Positions 6,379-13,812 of a DNA stretch of 15,015 nucleotides are shown here, piece by piece (within the stretch, counting starts at the first letter, position 1; every line of letters begins with the position of its first letter). Below the pieces are notes generated by a model that was given only the letters and a program-made list of their open reading frames with translations, made no database searches and had not been told where the DNA came from. The position numbers and the translations under genes were made by a program. This DNA comes from JBEKHI01 sp050012355 (lineage in GTDB: Bacteria; Actinomycetota; Actinomycetes; Streptosporangiales; Streptosporangiaceae): positions 1 through 15,015 of the forward strand of contig JBEKHI010000194.1 in the NCBI GenBank assembly GCA_050012355.1, written 5' to 3'.

Positions 6379-7404
6379 ATGCCCGTTACCGATGAAGACA
6401 TCGTCCGTGATCTGCTGCACCGCTACACCGACAACGTCCATCCGCCCGCGTCCATCGCAACCGACGTGGCGGCCCGCCAGCACCGCCGGGACCGGCACCG
6501 CCGGGTCGCGTCCCTCACGGCTACGGCCGCGGCGCTGGGCACCGTGGCCGGCGTGATCGCCGTCGCCGGCGGGCACTCGTCGCCCGCGGTCAGCGGGACG
6601 GGGGCCGCGGTCGCCGGGAAGCAGCCCGCGAAGCAGCCCGCGATCAAGCTGACGGCCGATCAGCGCGTGCTCTACCACCTCAGTTCGGTCGCGGCCGGGC
6701 AGTCGGACGGCGGCGGCCGTTACGCGGTGATGAGCACCGCGGGGGACGACGTGAAGGACACCTCCGTCATCGACAGCCTCACCGGGAACATGTGGTCCTA
6801 CCAGGAGGGCACCGACGGCTCGCCATCCGGTAAGGGGTACACCGCGCACTACTCGCCGACCGCGGCTCAGTTCGCCGCGCTGCCGACCGGTCTGTCCGCC
6901 TTGCGCGCCGCGCTCATCACCCAGTGGAACAACCAGAACAAGCCGGTCGAAAGTCCGCTCTCGAGGGCGCTCAAGGCCGCGGGCCATCCCATTCCGCTCG
7001 CGGCGCCGGTGAGCGACAACGACAAGGTGTTTCAGCAGGCGAGCGACATGCTCTGGAACCCGCTGGTCGACCCGGCCCTGCGCTCGGCGCTGTACAAGGT
7101 GCTCGCGGCAGTGCCCGGGGTGACGGTCAATCCCTCGGCGCGCGACAGCACCGGTCAGCCAGCAGTGGAGATCAGCCGGGTGGACACCAGTGGTCTCCCA
7201 GACGGCAAGTCGGACGGGGAGACCTACGCGACGTACGAGAGTCCCGCCACCGCTGCCACCCTCGAATCGACGATCACCTACCCGCCAGGCTCCGACATCG
7301 TCACTCCGCAAGACCCGAACGGCGACAGCACAGTGGTCGACTCGACCGTGTACCTAGAGGTCACCTGGTCAAGCACCATCCCCGTCAACCCCTACGGCGG
7401 CTGA
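6379..7404 (+). CDS. CU044_5270-like single-pass membrane protein, probable sigma-factor partner
   Basis: 341 residues: a cytoplasmic N-terminus of about 42 residues with a basic end (RQHRRDRHRR), one transmembrane helix at about 43-65, a Pro/Ala/Lys linker, and an extracytoplasmic domain of about 265 residues. This topology and its position directly behind an ECF sigma gene are those of the CU044_5270 family of actinobacteria. By context such proteins are thought to bind or sense for their sigma factor, but no zinc-binding anti-sigma motif (HxxxCxxC) is present, so the role as anti-sigma factor is inferred. ATG 6379 is preceded by AAAGGA at seven bases. A GTG at 6364 overlapping the sigma stop as GTGA is possible but has no ribosome site. 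The gene is followed at 12 bases by a perfect 30-bp palindrome. Confidence 0.8.
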   Translation: MPVTDEDIVRDLLHRYTDNVHPPASIATDVAARQHRRDRHRRVASLTATAAALGTVAGVIAVAGGHSSPAVSGTGAAVAGKQPAKQPAIKLTADQRVLYHLSSVAAGQSDGGGRYAVMSTAGDDVKDTSVIDSLTGNMWSYQEGTDGSPSGKGYTAHYSPTAAQFAALPTGLSALRAALITQWNNQNKPVESPLSRALKAAGHPIPLAAPVSDNDKVFQQASDMLWNPLVDPALRSALYKVLAAVPGVTVNPSARDSTGQPAVEISRVDTSGLPDGKSDGETYATYESPATAATLESTITYPPGSDIVTPQDPNGDSTVVDSTVYLEVTWSSTIPVNPYGG

Positions 7405-7416
7405 CCGGTACCGTAG

Positions 7417-7446
7417 CTTTCCTGGTTGGTGCACCAACCAGGAAAG
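7417..7446 (+). terminator. Perfect 30-bp palindrome, probable terminator
   Basis: The arms CTTTCCTGGTTGGTG (7417-7431) and CACCAACCAGGAAAG (7432-7446) are perfect reverse complements with no spacer. In RNA this gives a stem of 13 bp with a 4-base loop, 12 bases after the stop of the CU044_5270-like gene. No T-tract follows. Termination of the sigma operon is the simplest reading. A protein-binding operator for the downstream gene at 7576 is the alternative. Confidence 0.65.
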
Positions 7447-7575
7447 GCCGGCAACCCGGTCCCGCTCCGCAGGCGGTTCAGTGCATCGGGTGACAAAACG
7501 GGACGATCAATGGCATTATCAGAACCCAAAGCCGGGGAAGGCGCGAAGAAACGCACCGAGGGGAATAACGGGTTC

Positions 7576-9480
7576 ATGACCATCCAGCCATCCCCAGGCG
7601 ATCAGCTGCCGGAATCGCGGGACATGCTGTTCACACCCGGTCCGCGGCTTGGCTGGACCTACACCGACCCCCGGTCGCGGATCGCCCGTTACTCCGAGCC
7701 GCCGCCGGACCTTGAGGCGATGCGGGAGCAGGCCGCCGAACGAGTCGGCGCCGCGCAACGGTCGTGGGACCGGGCGCGAAAATGGGGGCTGCGCCCCTCA
7801 ATCGTCGTGCTGGTCGTGCTGGTGGCGCTCGGCGGATGCGCGCACGTGCTGAACTCCAACGCGCCGTTCGGCACCACGGTCCTGAGCGCCATCATCCTCG
7901 CGCTGCCCGGCACTGGCTGGGCGTTGTGGCGGCTCGCACAGCTCAACCTGGCCAAGGACGTCGACCCGCAGCGCCAGTACGAGGCGGCGTATGAGGGCTG
8001 GCGGCAACGGCTCGCCGCCCACGAGCACGCCGGTCTCGCCGAGCTCGCCGGGGTGCCCGACTGGGACAGCGCGGTCGCGCCGGTAGAGCGCACCGACGTC
8101 TTCGGCGGGACACTGACCGGATGGCAGTGCCTGCTCACCGTGCACGGCGCGTCCGTCCTCGCCGAACGACCGCTGCTGGTCGCCGACCTCACCGGCCAGG
8201 ACGCCGTCAGCGACCTCGCCGCACTAACTCGCCATTCAGGTATCCAGAACGCCGAGTTCGTTCTCCCCCGGGACCTGAATAGTTCTGGCCTGCTCACCCG
8301 GCTGAACCCCCAGCAACTCGCTCGCGCCCTCGCCGAGGCCATCCACGCTGGCACTCCCGGTACCGCTCGCAGCGACCGCGCGGTCGACGTGCGGATCCTG
8401 GAGCAGCTGTGCGCCGCGCTCAGCGGCGGCGGCATAACACTCGCCCGGCTCGCCGCGGCCGCCGAAGCCGCGCTCGGCCGCCCGCCCGCTCCCAGGCTGC
8501 TGACGTCCGACGAGACCGACTTCATTTCTGGGTCCTTGTTCGGCGCCGACTACAAGCCGCAGATCGCCGCCAACCTGGTCAGGCTGGACGCCTTCCTGTC
8601 CGATCTCGCCAGGGACGACACCGGCCGGTTCCCCTCGACGCCGGCGCCCGCGTACTGCACGTTCCTGGTAGCCGAGCCGGCCGCGCGTTCTGCTCATGGC
8701 GAGATGCTCGCCGCGCTGGTCGTCCAGTGGTTGACCGTCCAAGTGACCGAGAGCGCCGCGAATGCGCCCGCGGTGATCGTTGCCGGGGCCGATGAGATCA
8801 CCGGCCACCACCTGGAACGCCTCGCCGACGCGTGCGGCTCGGCTGGCGTGCCACTGACCCTGTTGTTCCGCCACCTGCGCAATGACGCGGCCGCGCTGGT
8901 CGGCGGCGGCGCCACCGCCTTCATGCGGCTCGGCAACCATCGCGAAGCCGAGCAAGCCGCCTCGTTCCTCGGCCGGCAGCACAAGTTCGTGCTCTCCTCG
9001 CTCACCGCCACCCACGGTGGCCAGGAGACCACTACCCACGGTCAGACCGAGACCTGGAGCCACAACGAATCTCGTGGCGTGTCCGGCGGCAAAAAGCGGG
9101 GCCAGGACTTCTCGAAGAATTACTCCTGGGCCACCCAGCTCAGCCAGTCCGAGGGAACGAACTGGAGCGACGCCTCAACCCGGCAGCGGGTCTACGAGTA
9201 CGCGGTCGAGCCCAGTGTCCTGCAGCGCCTGCCCGACACCGCGCTGCTGCTCGTCGGCCAGCACGGTGACGTGCAGCCGGTCGAATGCCACCCGGCGATC
9301 ACCAGGCTGCCGCAGGCGCAGCCGGTGCGGCCGCCGCAGACCATGGAACCCCCGGAAGCCGAACTCGACCAAGGTGGCCAGTACCAGCCGGACTGGATGG
9401 CGGAATCACCGGAATCGCCGGAGGGAGCCCGGCCGACCTGGCCGCCGGAGCAGCCGCCCGACCCGCGAATGTGGCGGTAA
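7576..9480 (+). CDS. Membrane-anchored VirD4/TraG-like protein with degenerate P-loop
   Basis: I do not recognise a named family, but the 634-residue architecture is that of a coupling-protein ATPase. A soluble N-terminus is followed by two transmembrane segments (about 73-92 and 97-118), then a helical stretch (130-155), then a domain with GGTLTGWQ (177-184) where a P-loop is expected and LLVADLTGQ (200-208) where VirD4-type proteins have a 'vvDlkG' strand. AVIVAGADEI (399-408) with LERLADACGSAGVPLTLLFRHL sits where Walker B and the following gR-G-v-l-l-Q segment lie. Then come FMRLGNHREAEQAASFLG, a Ser/Thr/Gly/Gln-rich linker (475-532) and a closing VLQRLPDTALLLVGQHGDVQP (548-568) like the TraG/VirD4 end. 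The GK(S/T) of the P-loop is absent, so ATP hydrolysis is doubtful. No relaxase or type IV channel gene is nearby. ATG 7576 is preferred; ATG 7510 (with a rare TTA codon next) and GTG 7426, which lies in the palindrome, are unlikely. Confidence 0.6.
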   Translation: MTIQPSPGDQLPESRDMLFTPGPRLGWTYTDPRSRIARYSEPPPDLEAMREQAAERVGAAQRSWDRARKWGLRPSIVVLVVLVALGGCAHVLNSNAPFGTTVLSAIILALPGTGWALWRLAQLNLAKDVDPQRQYEAAYEGWRQRLAAHEHAGLAELAGVPDWDSAVAPVERTDVFGGTLTGWQCLLTVHGASVLAERPLLVADLTGQDAVSDLAALTRHSGIQNAEFVLPRDLNSSGLLTRLNPQQLARALAEAIHAGTPGTARSDRAVDVRILEQLCAALSGGGITLARLAAAAEAALGRPPAPRLLTSDETDFISGSLFGADYKPQIAANLVRLDAFLSDLARDDTGRFPSTPAPAYCTFLVAEPAARSAHGEMLAALVVQWLTVQVTESAANAPAVIVAGADEITGHHLERLADACGSAGVPLTLLFRHLRNDAAALVGGGATAFMRLGNHREAEQAASFLGRQHKFVLSSLTATHGGQETTTHGQTETWSHNESRGVSGGKKRGQDFSKNYSWATQLSQSEGTNWSDASTRQRVYEYAVEPSVLQRLPDTALLLVGQHGDVQPVECHPAITRLPQAQPVRPPQTMEPPEAELDQGGQYQPDWMAESPESPEGARPTWPPEQPPDPRMWR

Positions 9481-9568
9481 GCGCCGCTCGCCGCCGCGCC
9501 GCCAGGTAGCTTCCGTAATTTCGCTGACCATAACGACGCGACCGATTCCGCCGCCTACCCGCCATCCT

Positions 9569-10072
9569 CTAGGTGAGATCGTCGTGCAGTGCTCGCAGCT
9601 CGCCGAAATAGTGACCCGGCGACGCGGCGAAGAAGGCACGACCGTCTTCGAGCGGCGTGAACCATAGTGACCGACGCGAGGGCCGCGGCTCCAGTTCCGT
9701 CACCGTGCCTTCTTCGTCCACCGCGCGGAACGCGCCTACCACCAGCCGCCCGTCCGAGAGCAAGTAAACGGGATGGGAGAACTCTCGCTTGACCCGGTAG
9801 CCGCCTTGGAGAGTTTCCAAGGCCGAACGGTAGTAGCAGCCGATTCGCCATCCAGTCCTGACCGCTGGCACCGGGCGCTTATCCCGGCGCCAGAGCCGCC
9901 GTTTTTTCGGTGGATCAGGCTGGAAGACGGGCTCCATCTCGCGTTGATCATGATCTCCGGAGACAGCGAGCTTAAGAATCTTCTCGATCAGCGCTTCGGC
10001 CTCTGGGCCCCGCGCATCAGCCGCCACGGTCACCTCGCGTCTAGCCTCCAAAACACCGGCAGAAGCTAGCAT
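9569..10072 (-). CDS. Hypothetical protein
   Basis: I do not recognise this 167-residue protein. It begins with an amphipathic region (ARREVTVAADARGPEAEALIEKILKLA, about 11-37), then a strongly basic proline-containing linker (PPKKRRLWRRDKR, about 54-66), and a more ordered C-terminal part with alternating strands (GYRVKREFSHPVYLLSDGRLVVGAF, TPLEDGRAFFAASPGHYFGEL). There is no signal peptide and no membrane helix, so it is probably cytoplasmic. ATG 10072 is used; a TTG at 10096 would add eight residues including a rare TTA codon. It starts 59 bases after the LLM oxidoreductase on the same strand and converges with the VirD4-like gene (88 bp apart). No stronger functional hint is available. 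Confidence 0.6.
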   Translation of the reverse strand: MLASAGVLEARREVTVAADARGPEAEALIEKILKLAVSGDHDQREMEPVFQPDPPKKRRLWRRDKRPVPAVRTGWRIGCYYRSALETLQGGYRVKREFSHPVYLLSDGRLVVGAFRAVDEEGTVTELEPRPSRRSLWFTPLEDGRAFFAASPGHYFGELRALHDDLT

Positions 10073-10131
10073 TTCACACCAAAATAAGCGAGCCAATCCA
10101 GCCCATCGCTGGGGTCGCCGACCGTGTTCAG

Positions 10132-10881
10132 TCAGGCCGGGCCCGCGTCAATTACCGCACGGACCTCGGCCCGGGTGGGTTGAATACCGAAATCGGTGAC
10201 CGTCCAGGTCGCACCGGCTCGTGCCCATGGCTCGACGTCTTCGCCCGGCTGAACCCCGACGACCACATCGAACGGAGTACCCGGTGAGCGCGCTTCGCGG
10301 ACCTCGCTGACGAGCTCGGCAAGCGCCTGCGGCCCCGGCAAGCCGGTGGGGAACAGGCCATCCCACCGCTCGGCCCGTCGCACCGGCCGCCGGTGCGGCC
10401 ACTCGGCCGCTACCCACACGGGGATCCTCGGCTGCTGCACCGGCACCGGCTCGAACTCCCCGCCCCAGTACCTGGCGAGATCGGCGAGACCCTGGTCGAG
10501 CAGGCGAGCCCGCTCGCGTGGATCGGTGACCTCGCCGAAGGGCTCGAACTCGCCGTTGCGCATGCTGCCGAGACCGACCCCGAGCGTGAGGCGGCCCGAG
10601 CTCAGCAGGTCCAGCGTGACCGTCTCCCTGGCCAGTTTCTGTACACGCCGACGCGACAGCGGAGTGATCATCGGCCCGAGCCGCACCCGGCTCGTCGCGC
10701 ACGCGACCGCCGCCAGCGCCACCCACGGATCGGCCACCGCCTTGGCTGGCGATCGGTGCACGATGTGGTCCCAGACGAAGAATCCGTCCCAGCCGGCTTC
10801 CTCGGTGGCGGTCGCGAGCTCGGCCAGGACCCGCGGATCGGCCAGTTCACCGAATGGCGGCACGTCGATAGCACGCTTCAC
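10132..10881 (-). CDS. LLM class (luciferase-like) flavin-dependent oxidoreductase
   Basis: A 249-residue TIM-barrel oxidoreductase of the bacterial luciferase/F420-dependent superfamily. Diagnostic stretches are EEAGWDGFFVWDHI at 27-40, TSRVRLGPMITPLSRRRVQKLARETVTLDLLSSGRLTLGVGLGS over 63-106 (covering the phosphate-binding strands and loop) and IPVWVAAEW at 153-161. Whether it uses FMN or F420 cannot be decided from sequence. It is shorter than the classic members (about 300-350 residues), as is usual for this MKRAIDVPPFGE-type branch. The start is GTG 10881, with no Shine-Dalgarno but with TATAAA at 10899-10904 ahead of it. It is divergent from the methyltransferase remnant, 31 bases apart. 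Confidence 0.9.
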   Translation of the reverse strand: MKRAIDVPPFGELADPRVLAELATATEEAGWDGFFVWDHIVHRSPAKAVADPWVALAAVACATSRVRLGPMITPLSRRRVQKLARETVTLDLLSSGRLTLGVGLGSMRNGEFEPFGEVTDPRERARLLDQGLADLARYWGGEFEPVPVQQPRIPVWVAAEWPHRRPVRRAERWDGLFPTGLPGPQALAELVSEVREARSPGTPFDVVVGVQPGEDVEPWARAGATWTVTDFGIQPTRAEVRAVIDAGPA

Positions 10882-10898
10882 GCGCGCAGTCTAAGTGC

Positions 10899-10906
10899 TT
10901 TATATT
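10899..10906. promoter_or_regulatory. Shared divergent -10 region (LLM / methyltransferase)
   Basis: The only A/T-rich patch in the 31-bp spacer is TTTATATT. On the plus strand TATATT (10901-10906) lies six bases before the GTG at 10913, which implies a leaderless methyltransferase transcript. On the minus strand TATAAA (10899-10904) lies 17 bases before the GTG at 10881. No good -35 is evident in either direction. The two start sites would overlap and exclude each other. Confidence 0.4.
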
Positions 10907-10912
10907 CACGTC

Positions 10913-11484
10913 GTGACCGCGACGGCTGGTGGCTGGGAGACCTGGAGCTGGGATGAGTCCCTGTTCGCCGGAGCGGCCGGGTATTACGAGCAGGGCCGGT
11001 TTCCTTACGCTCCCGGCCTGGCGGACGCGTTCGCCCGCGGCCTGGGACTTGACGGGCGGGGAAGGCTGCTCGATGTCGGCTGCGGGCCGGGAACGGTGGC
11101 GCTTCGGCTAGCACCGCTGTTCGAGGCGGTCGTCGGCCTCGATCCGGATACGGAGATGCTGGCCAGGGCGTCCGCAACACGTCGCCCAGCGGCGAGGACC
11201 GGGTGTTCCAGGAAGCCGGCTTCCTGCCTGCTGAGACGGTGGTCGTGCCTGATCAGCGGATCATCGAGCGAACCGCCGATGATGTCGTGGCCAGGGTGTT
11301 CTCGAACTCGTCGACAGCACCGCACCTGTTCGGCGGCCGGCGAGCGGATTACGAGACAGAGATCCGGGAGATCCTGGCGCGGACCTCCCCAGCGGGGCTG
11401 TTCTCCGTCCGCCTCCCCGACAACGTCCTGCGCATCTGGCGGCTGCCCGCCTTATGCGATCTCGTCGGCCCCCGATATCGGTGA
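10913..11484 (+). pseudogene. Class I SAM-dependent methyltransferase, internally deleted and frameshifted
   Basis: The N-terminal part (GTG 10913 to about 11173, first frame) has the class I motif DVGCGPG at residues 54-60 and the acidic strand end GLDPD (75-79), ending in EMLARAS. The C-terminal part continues in another frame from about 11158 (AGQGVRNTSPSGEDRVFQEAGF) through a typical family end (VERTADDVV-like, FSNSSTAPHLFGG, ETEIREILARTSPAGLFS, IWRLP) to TGA 11484. Complete relatives, from memory about 260-270 residues, have roughly 70 further residues between these parts with the rest of the SAM site. The join is GCTGGCCAGGGCGTCC (11158-11173), which can be read as LARAS in one frame and AGQGVR in the other. 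This suggests deletion between two short direct repeats. The first-frame product would run on out of frame, so it is not functional. Confidence 0.85.
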
Positions 11485-11490
11485 GCCGGC

Positions 11491-11505
11491 CTCGTCCTCC
11501 ACGAG
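11491..11505. terminator. Weak hairpin between convergent genes
   Basis: CTCGT (11491-11495) and ACGAG (11501-11505) form a 5-bp stem over a 5-base loop in the 28-bp gap between the methyltransferase remnant and the hydrolase gene. It could end both transcripts but is short and has no T-tract. Confidence 0.2.
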
Positions 11506-11512
11506 ATGGATA

Positions 11513-12337
11513 TCAGGATTGCACGAAGGTCAGCAGGTCAGCGTTGATAGTCGGGGCTTCGGTAGTAGGCATTCCGTGCGGGAATCCGTGGTAGGTCTTC
11601 AGCGTGCCGTTCTTGACCAGCTTCGCCGTCAGCGGTCCGGAATCGGCGTAGGGAACGACCTGATCGTCGTCGCCGTGCATTACCAGCACGGGTACATTGA
11701 TCTTCTTCAGGTCGTCGGTGAAATCGGTCTGCGAGAAGGCGACGATGCCGTCGTAGTGTGCCTTCGCCCCGCCCATCATGCCCTGGCGCCACCAGTTGTC
11801 GATGATCGCCTCCGATGGTTCCACGCCTGGACGGTTGAAGCCATAAAACGGTCCCGACGCGAAGTCACGGTAAAATCGCGATCGGTTGGTCGCGACTTGT
11901 TCCTGCAGTCCGTCGAACACTTCCTTGGGAAGCCCGCCCGGATTGGCTTCGGTCTTTACCATCAGTGGCGGCACCGAGCTTATCAGCACAGCTTTCGCCA
12001 CCCTGCTCTCGCCATGCCGGGCCAGATAGTGGGCTACCTCGCCGCCACCGGTCGAATGGCCAATGTGAATGGCGTCGTGGAGATCGAGATGTGCCGTCAG
12101 CTCGGCAAGGTCGTCGGCGTAGTGGTCCATGTCGTGGCCGCCGCTGGTCTGGGTGGACCGGCCGTGCCCGCGCCGGTCATGGGCGATGACGCGATACCCG
12201 TGCAGCAGGAAGAACATCATCTGCGTGTCCCAGTCATCGGCCGACAGGGGCCAGCCGTGACTGAACACGATGGGCTGACCGTCGCCCCAGTCCTTGTAGA
12301 AGATTTCCGTGCCGTCGGTGGTGGTGATCGTGGTCAC
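11513..12337 (-). CDS. Alpha/beta hydrolase, cofactor-free haloperoxidase (non-heme chloroperoxidase) type
   Basis: A 274-residue alpha/beta hydrolase very close to the bacterial perhydrolase/chloroperoxidase group. It has the oxyanion region FSHGWPLSADDWD (25-37), HDRRGHGRS (53-61), the nucleophile elbow GHSTGG with Ser95, HGDDDQVVPY with the catalytic Asp225, and FPHGMP with His254. The SDR-like cap residues and the long WWRQGMMGG/YDGIVAFSQTDFTDDL stretch are typical of the group. These enzymes act as esterases and, with acetate and peroxide, form peracid that oxidises halides in vitro; the natural role is often unknown. The GTG start at 12337 has AGGAG seven bases upstream. No signal peptide, so cytoplasmic. 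It lies 124 bp behind a VOC gene on the same strand, perhaps in one transcript. Confidence 0.92.
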   Translation of the reverse strand: MTTITTTDGTEIFYKDWGDGQPIVFSHGWPLSADDWDTQMMFFLLHGYRVIAHDRRGHGRSTQTSGGHDMDHYADDLAELTAHLDLHDAIHIGHSTGGGEVAHYLARHGESRVAKAVLISSVPPLMVKTEANPGGLPKEVFDGLQEQVATNRSRFYRDFASGPFYGFNRPGVEPSEAIIDNWWRQGMMGGAKAHYDGIVAFSQTDFTDDLKKINVPVLVMHGDDDQVVPYADSGPLTAKLVKNGTLKTYHGFPHGMPTTEAPTINADLLTFVQS

Positions 12338-12461
12338 GTGATTCTCCTCGTCTTGTCAGGGTCTATCTCTCCCCCGCTGCTAGAGCCCGGAAACCAGGCT
12401 CGCACCAGGGACAGCCGCATCGCGCCCGTGTATGCCCTGGCCCCACCCCTGGCCAGTTGGG

Positions 12462-12905
12462 CTATGGATCGAGACGGCTGCGCCACCCGCCTGGCAGGGT
12501 GGTTTGTCCGACCTCGATCAGGTGGCCATCGGGGTCACGGATGTAGCAGCGCTTCTCGGTCGCGTGCTGTTTCGGTGGGGTGAGAAACTCGGCGCCCCGT
12601 GCGCTCCACTCGGCGTATACCGCCGCCATGTCTGAGACCCGGATGTTCAGGAAGCTACTGGCCCGGTCTGGGTCCGGCGGCGTCTCGACCGTCACGGTGG
12701 GCTTGTCGTCGGTCGGGCCGCCGCCGACGTTGATGATGATCCAGCTGTTGGCCAGCGCGACGTACGACGGCTCGCCCGCCAGCAGCGTCTTGCCGCCGAG
12801 TACCTCGGTGTAGAAGCGGCGGGACCGTTCGACGTCCGCGACGACGATGAACTGGGTGACGGCGATCTCATATGCGGGCTGGCTGGCCTCAGGCATCGTT
12901 CCCAT
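12462..12905 (-). CDS. VOC (glyoxalase/bleomycin resistance/dioxygenase) superfamily protein
   Basis: A 147-residue protein with one pair of beta-alpha-beta-beta-beta modules: TQFIVVADVERSRRFYTEVLGG (17-38) opens the first, SSFLNIRVSDMAAVYAEWSARGAEFLTPP (83-111) the second, and the family end RDPDGHLIEV is at 123-132. The usual metal positions read Gln18, Asn87 and Glu131 rather than His-His-Glu, so metal binding may be altered. VOC proteins range from lyases and dioxygenases to drug-sequestering dimers; no substrate can be assigned. ATG 12905 has GGGAGG four bases upstream, which decides it over ATG 12896. It is divergent from the second VOC gene (148 bp) and precedes the haloperoxidase-like gene. 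Confidence 0.9.
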   Translation of the reverse strand: MGTMPEASQPAYEIAVTQFIVVADVERSRRFYTEVLGGKTLLAGEPSYVALANSWIIINVGGGPTDDKPTVTVETPPDPDRASSFLNIRVSDMAAVYAEWSARGAEFLTPPKQHATEKRCYIRDPDGHLIEVGQTTLPGGWRSRLDP

Positions 12906-13053
12906 AATTCCTCCCTAGGCGATTAAGAACGATGATTGCCCATACAGCCGTGCTTCGCCCGCCCGCCCCAGGGGCTCGGACCAGGACCCCACGGGCGCGA
13001 AGCCGGGACGCGACGTGTGACTCTGTGCTCCAGGTAAATCAGCGGAGGTCGGC

Positions 13054-13755
13054 ATGACCAGCAACGACGTAACCGGTAGCCCCTCGATGGGGACCGACAT
13101 GAACCTCGAGGTGGTGACGCTGCCGGTCGCCGATGTCGATCGGGCCAAGCGTTTCTATCAGGGCCTTGGCTGGCGGCTAGACAACGACCGGTCCACCGGC
13201 GACGACTTCCGGCTGGTGCAGTTCACGCCGCCCCACTCGCAGTGCTCGATCCATTTCGGCCGGGGCCTCACGGTCTCGGCGCCGGGGGCTGCTGACCGGT
13301 TGATCCTCTCGGTCAAGGACATCGACGCCGCCCGGGAGGATCTGATCAGCCGTGGTGTCGAGGTCAGCGACGTGTACCACTACGACCGGCAGCCGGGCAA
13401 GGCCGGCGAACTGGAGTCGCGGGTCCCGGGTCCCGATCCGGAAAAGGGGCGGTCGTACTTCACGTACGCGTCGTTCAGCGATCCGGACGGGAACGGCTGG
13501 CTACTCCAGGAGATCACCACCCGGCTCCCCGGCCGTACCTGGGAGGATGCGGATATCGCTTCCCGGGCGGACCTGCTGCACGAGACGGCCGAGCATCACG
13601 GCAGATTCGAGGCAGTCACCCCACCGCACAACTGGTGGGACTGGTACGCGGCGTACATGATCGCCCGCGAAACAGGCAGCACCCCGGACGAGGCGTCAGC
13701 GGCTGCCGACCGGTACATGGCCGAGGTCAAGCACGTGGTTGTCGCGCCCGCTTGA
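13054..13755 (+). CDS. VOC superfamily protein with C-terminal helical extension
   Basis: 233 residues. A VOC domain spans about 17-156: NLEVVTLPVADVDRAKRFYQGLGW opens it, RLILSVKDIDAAREDLISRGVEV (82-104) starts the second module and FSDPDGNGWLLQEI (141-154) closes it. An extension of about 70 residues follows, containing ETAEHHGRFEA (178-187), HNWWDWYAAYMIARETG (192-208) and an Ala-rich helix with RYMAEV. This small helical module, rich in His, Glu and Trp, is found behind VOC domains or alone in actinobacteria, as far as I recall, and its role is unknown. ATG 13054 has GGAGGT four to five bases upstream. No substrate can be named. It is not a close paralogue of the VOC protein at 12462-12905. 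Confidence 0.9.
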   Translation: MTSNDVTGSPSMGTDMNLEVVTLPVADVDRAKRFYQGLGWRLDNDRSTGDDFRLVQFTPPHSQCSIHFGRGLTVSAPGAADRLILSVKDIDAAREDLISRGVEVSDVYHYDRQPGKAGELESRVPGPDPEKGRSYFTYASFSDPDGNGWLLQEITTRLPGRTWEDADIASRADLLHETAEHHGRFEAVTPPHNWWDWYAAYMIARETGSTPDEASAAADRYMAEVKHVVVAPA

Positions 13756-13812
13756 CCCACGCGGGTCCGGTTCGCGTGGGCCTGGCCCGCGGCACCGGCT
13801 CCCTCTCACCGG

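Noticed and set aside
11485..12583. Continuation of the methyltransferase first frame to 12583
   Set aside because: After about 11173 the frame leaves the homologous reading and then runs antisense to the haloperoxidase-like gene.
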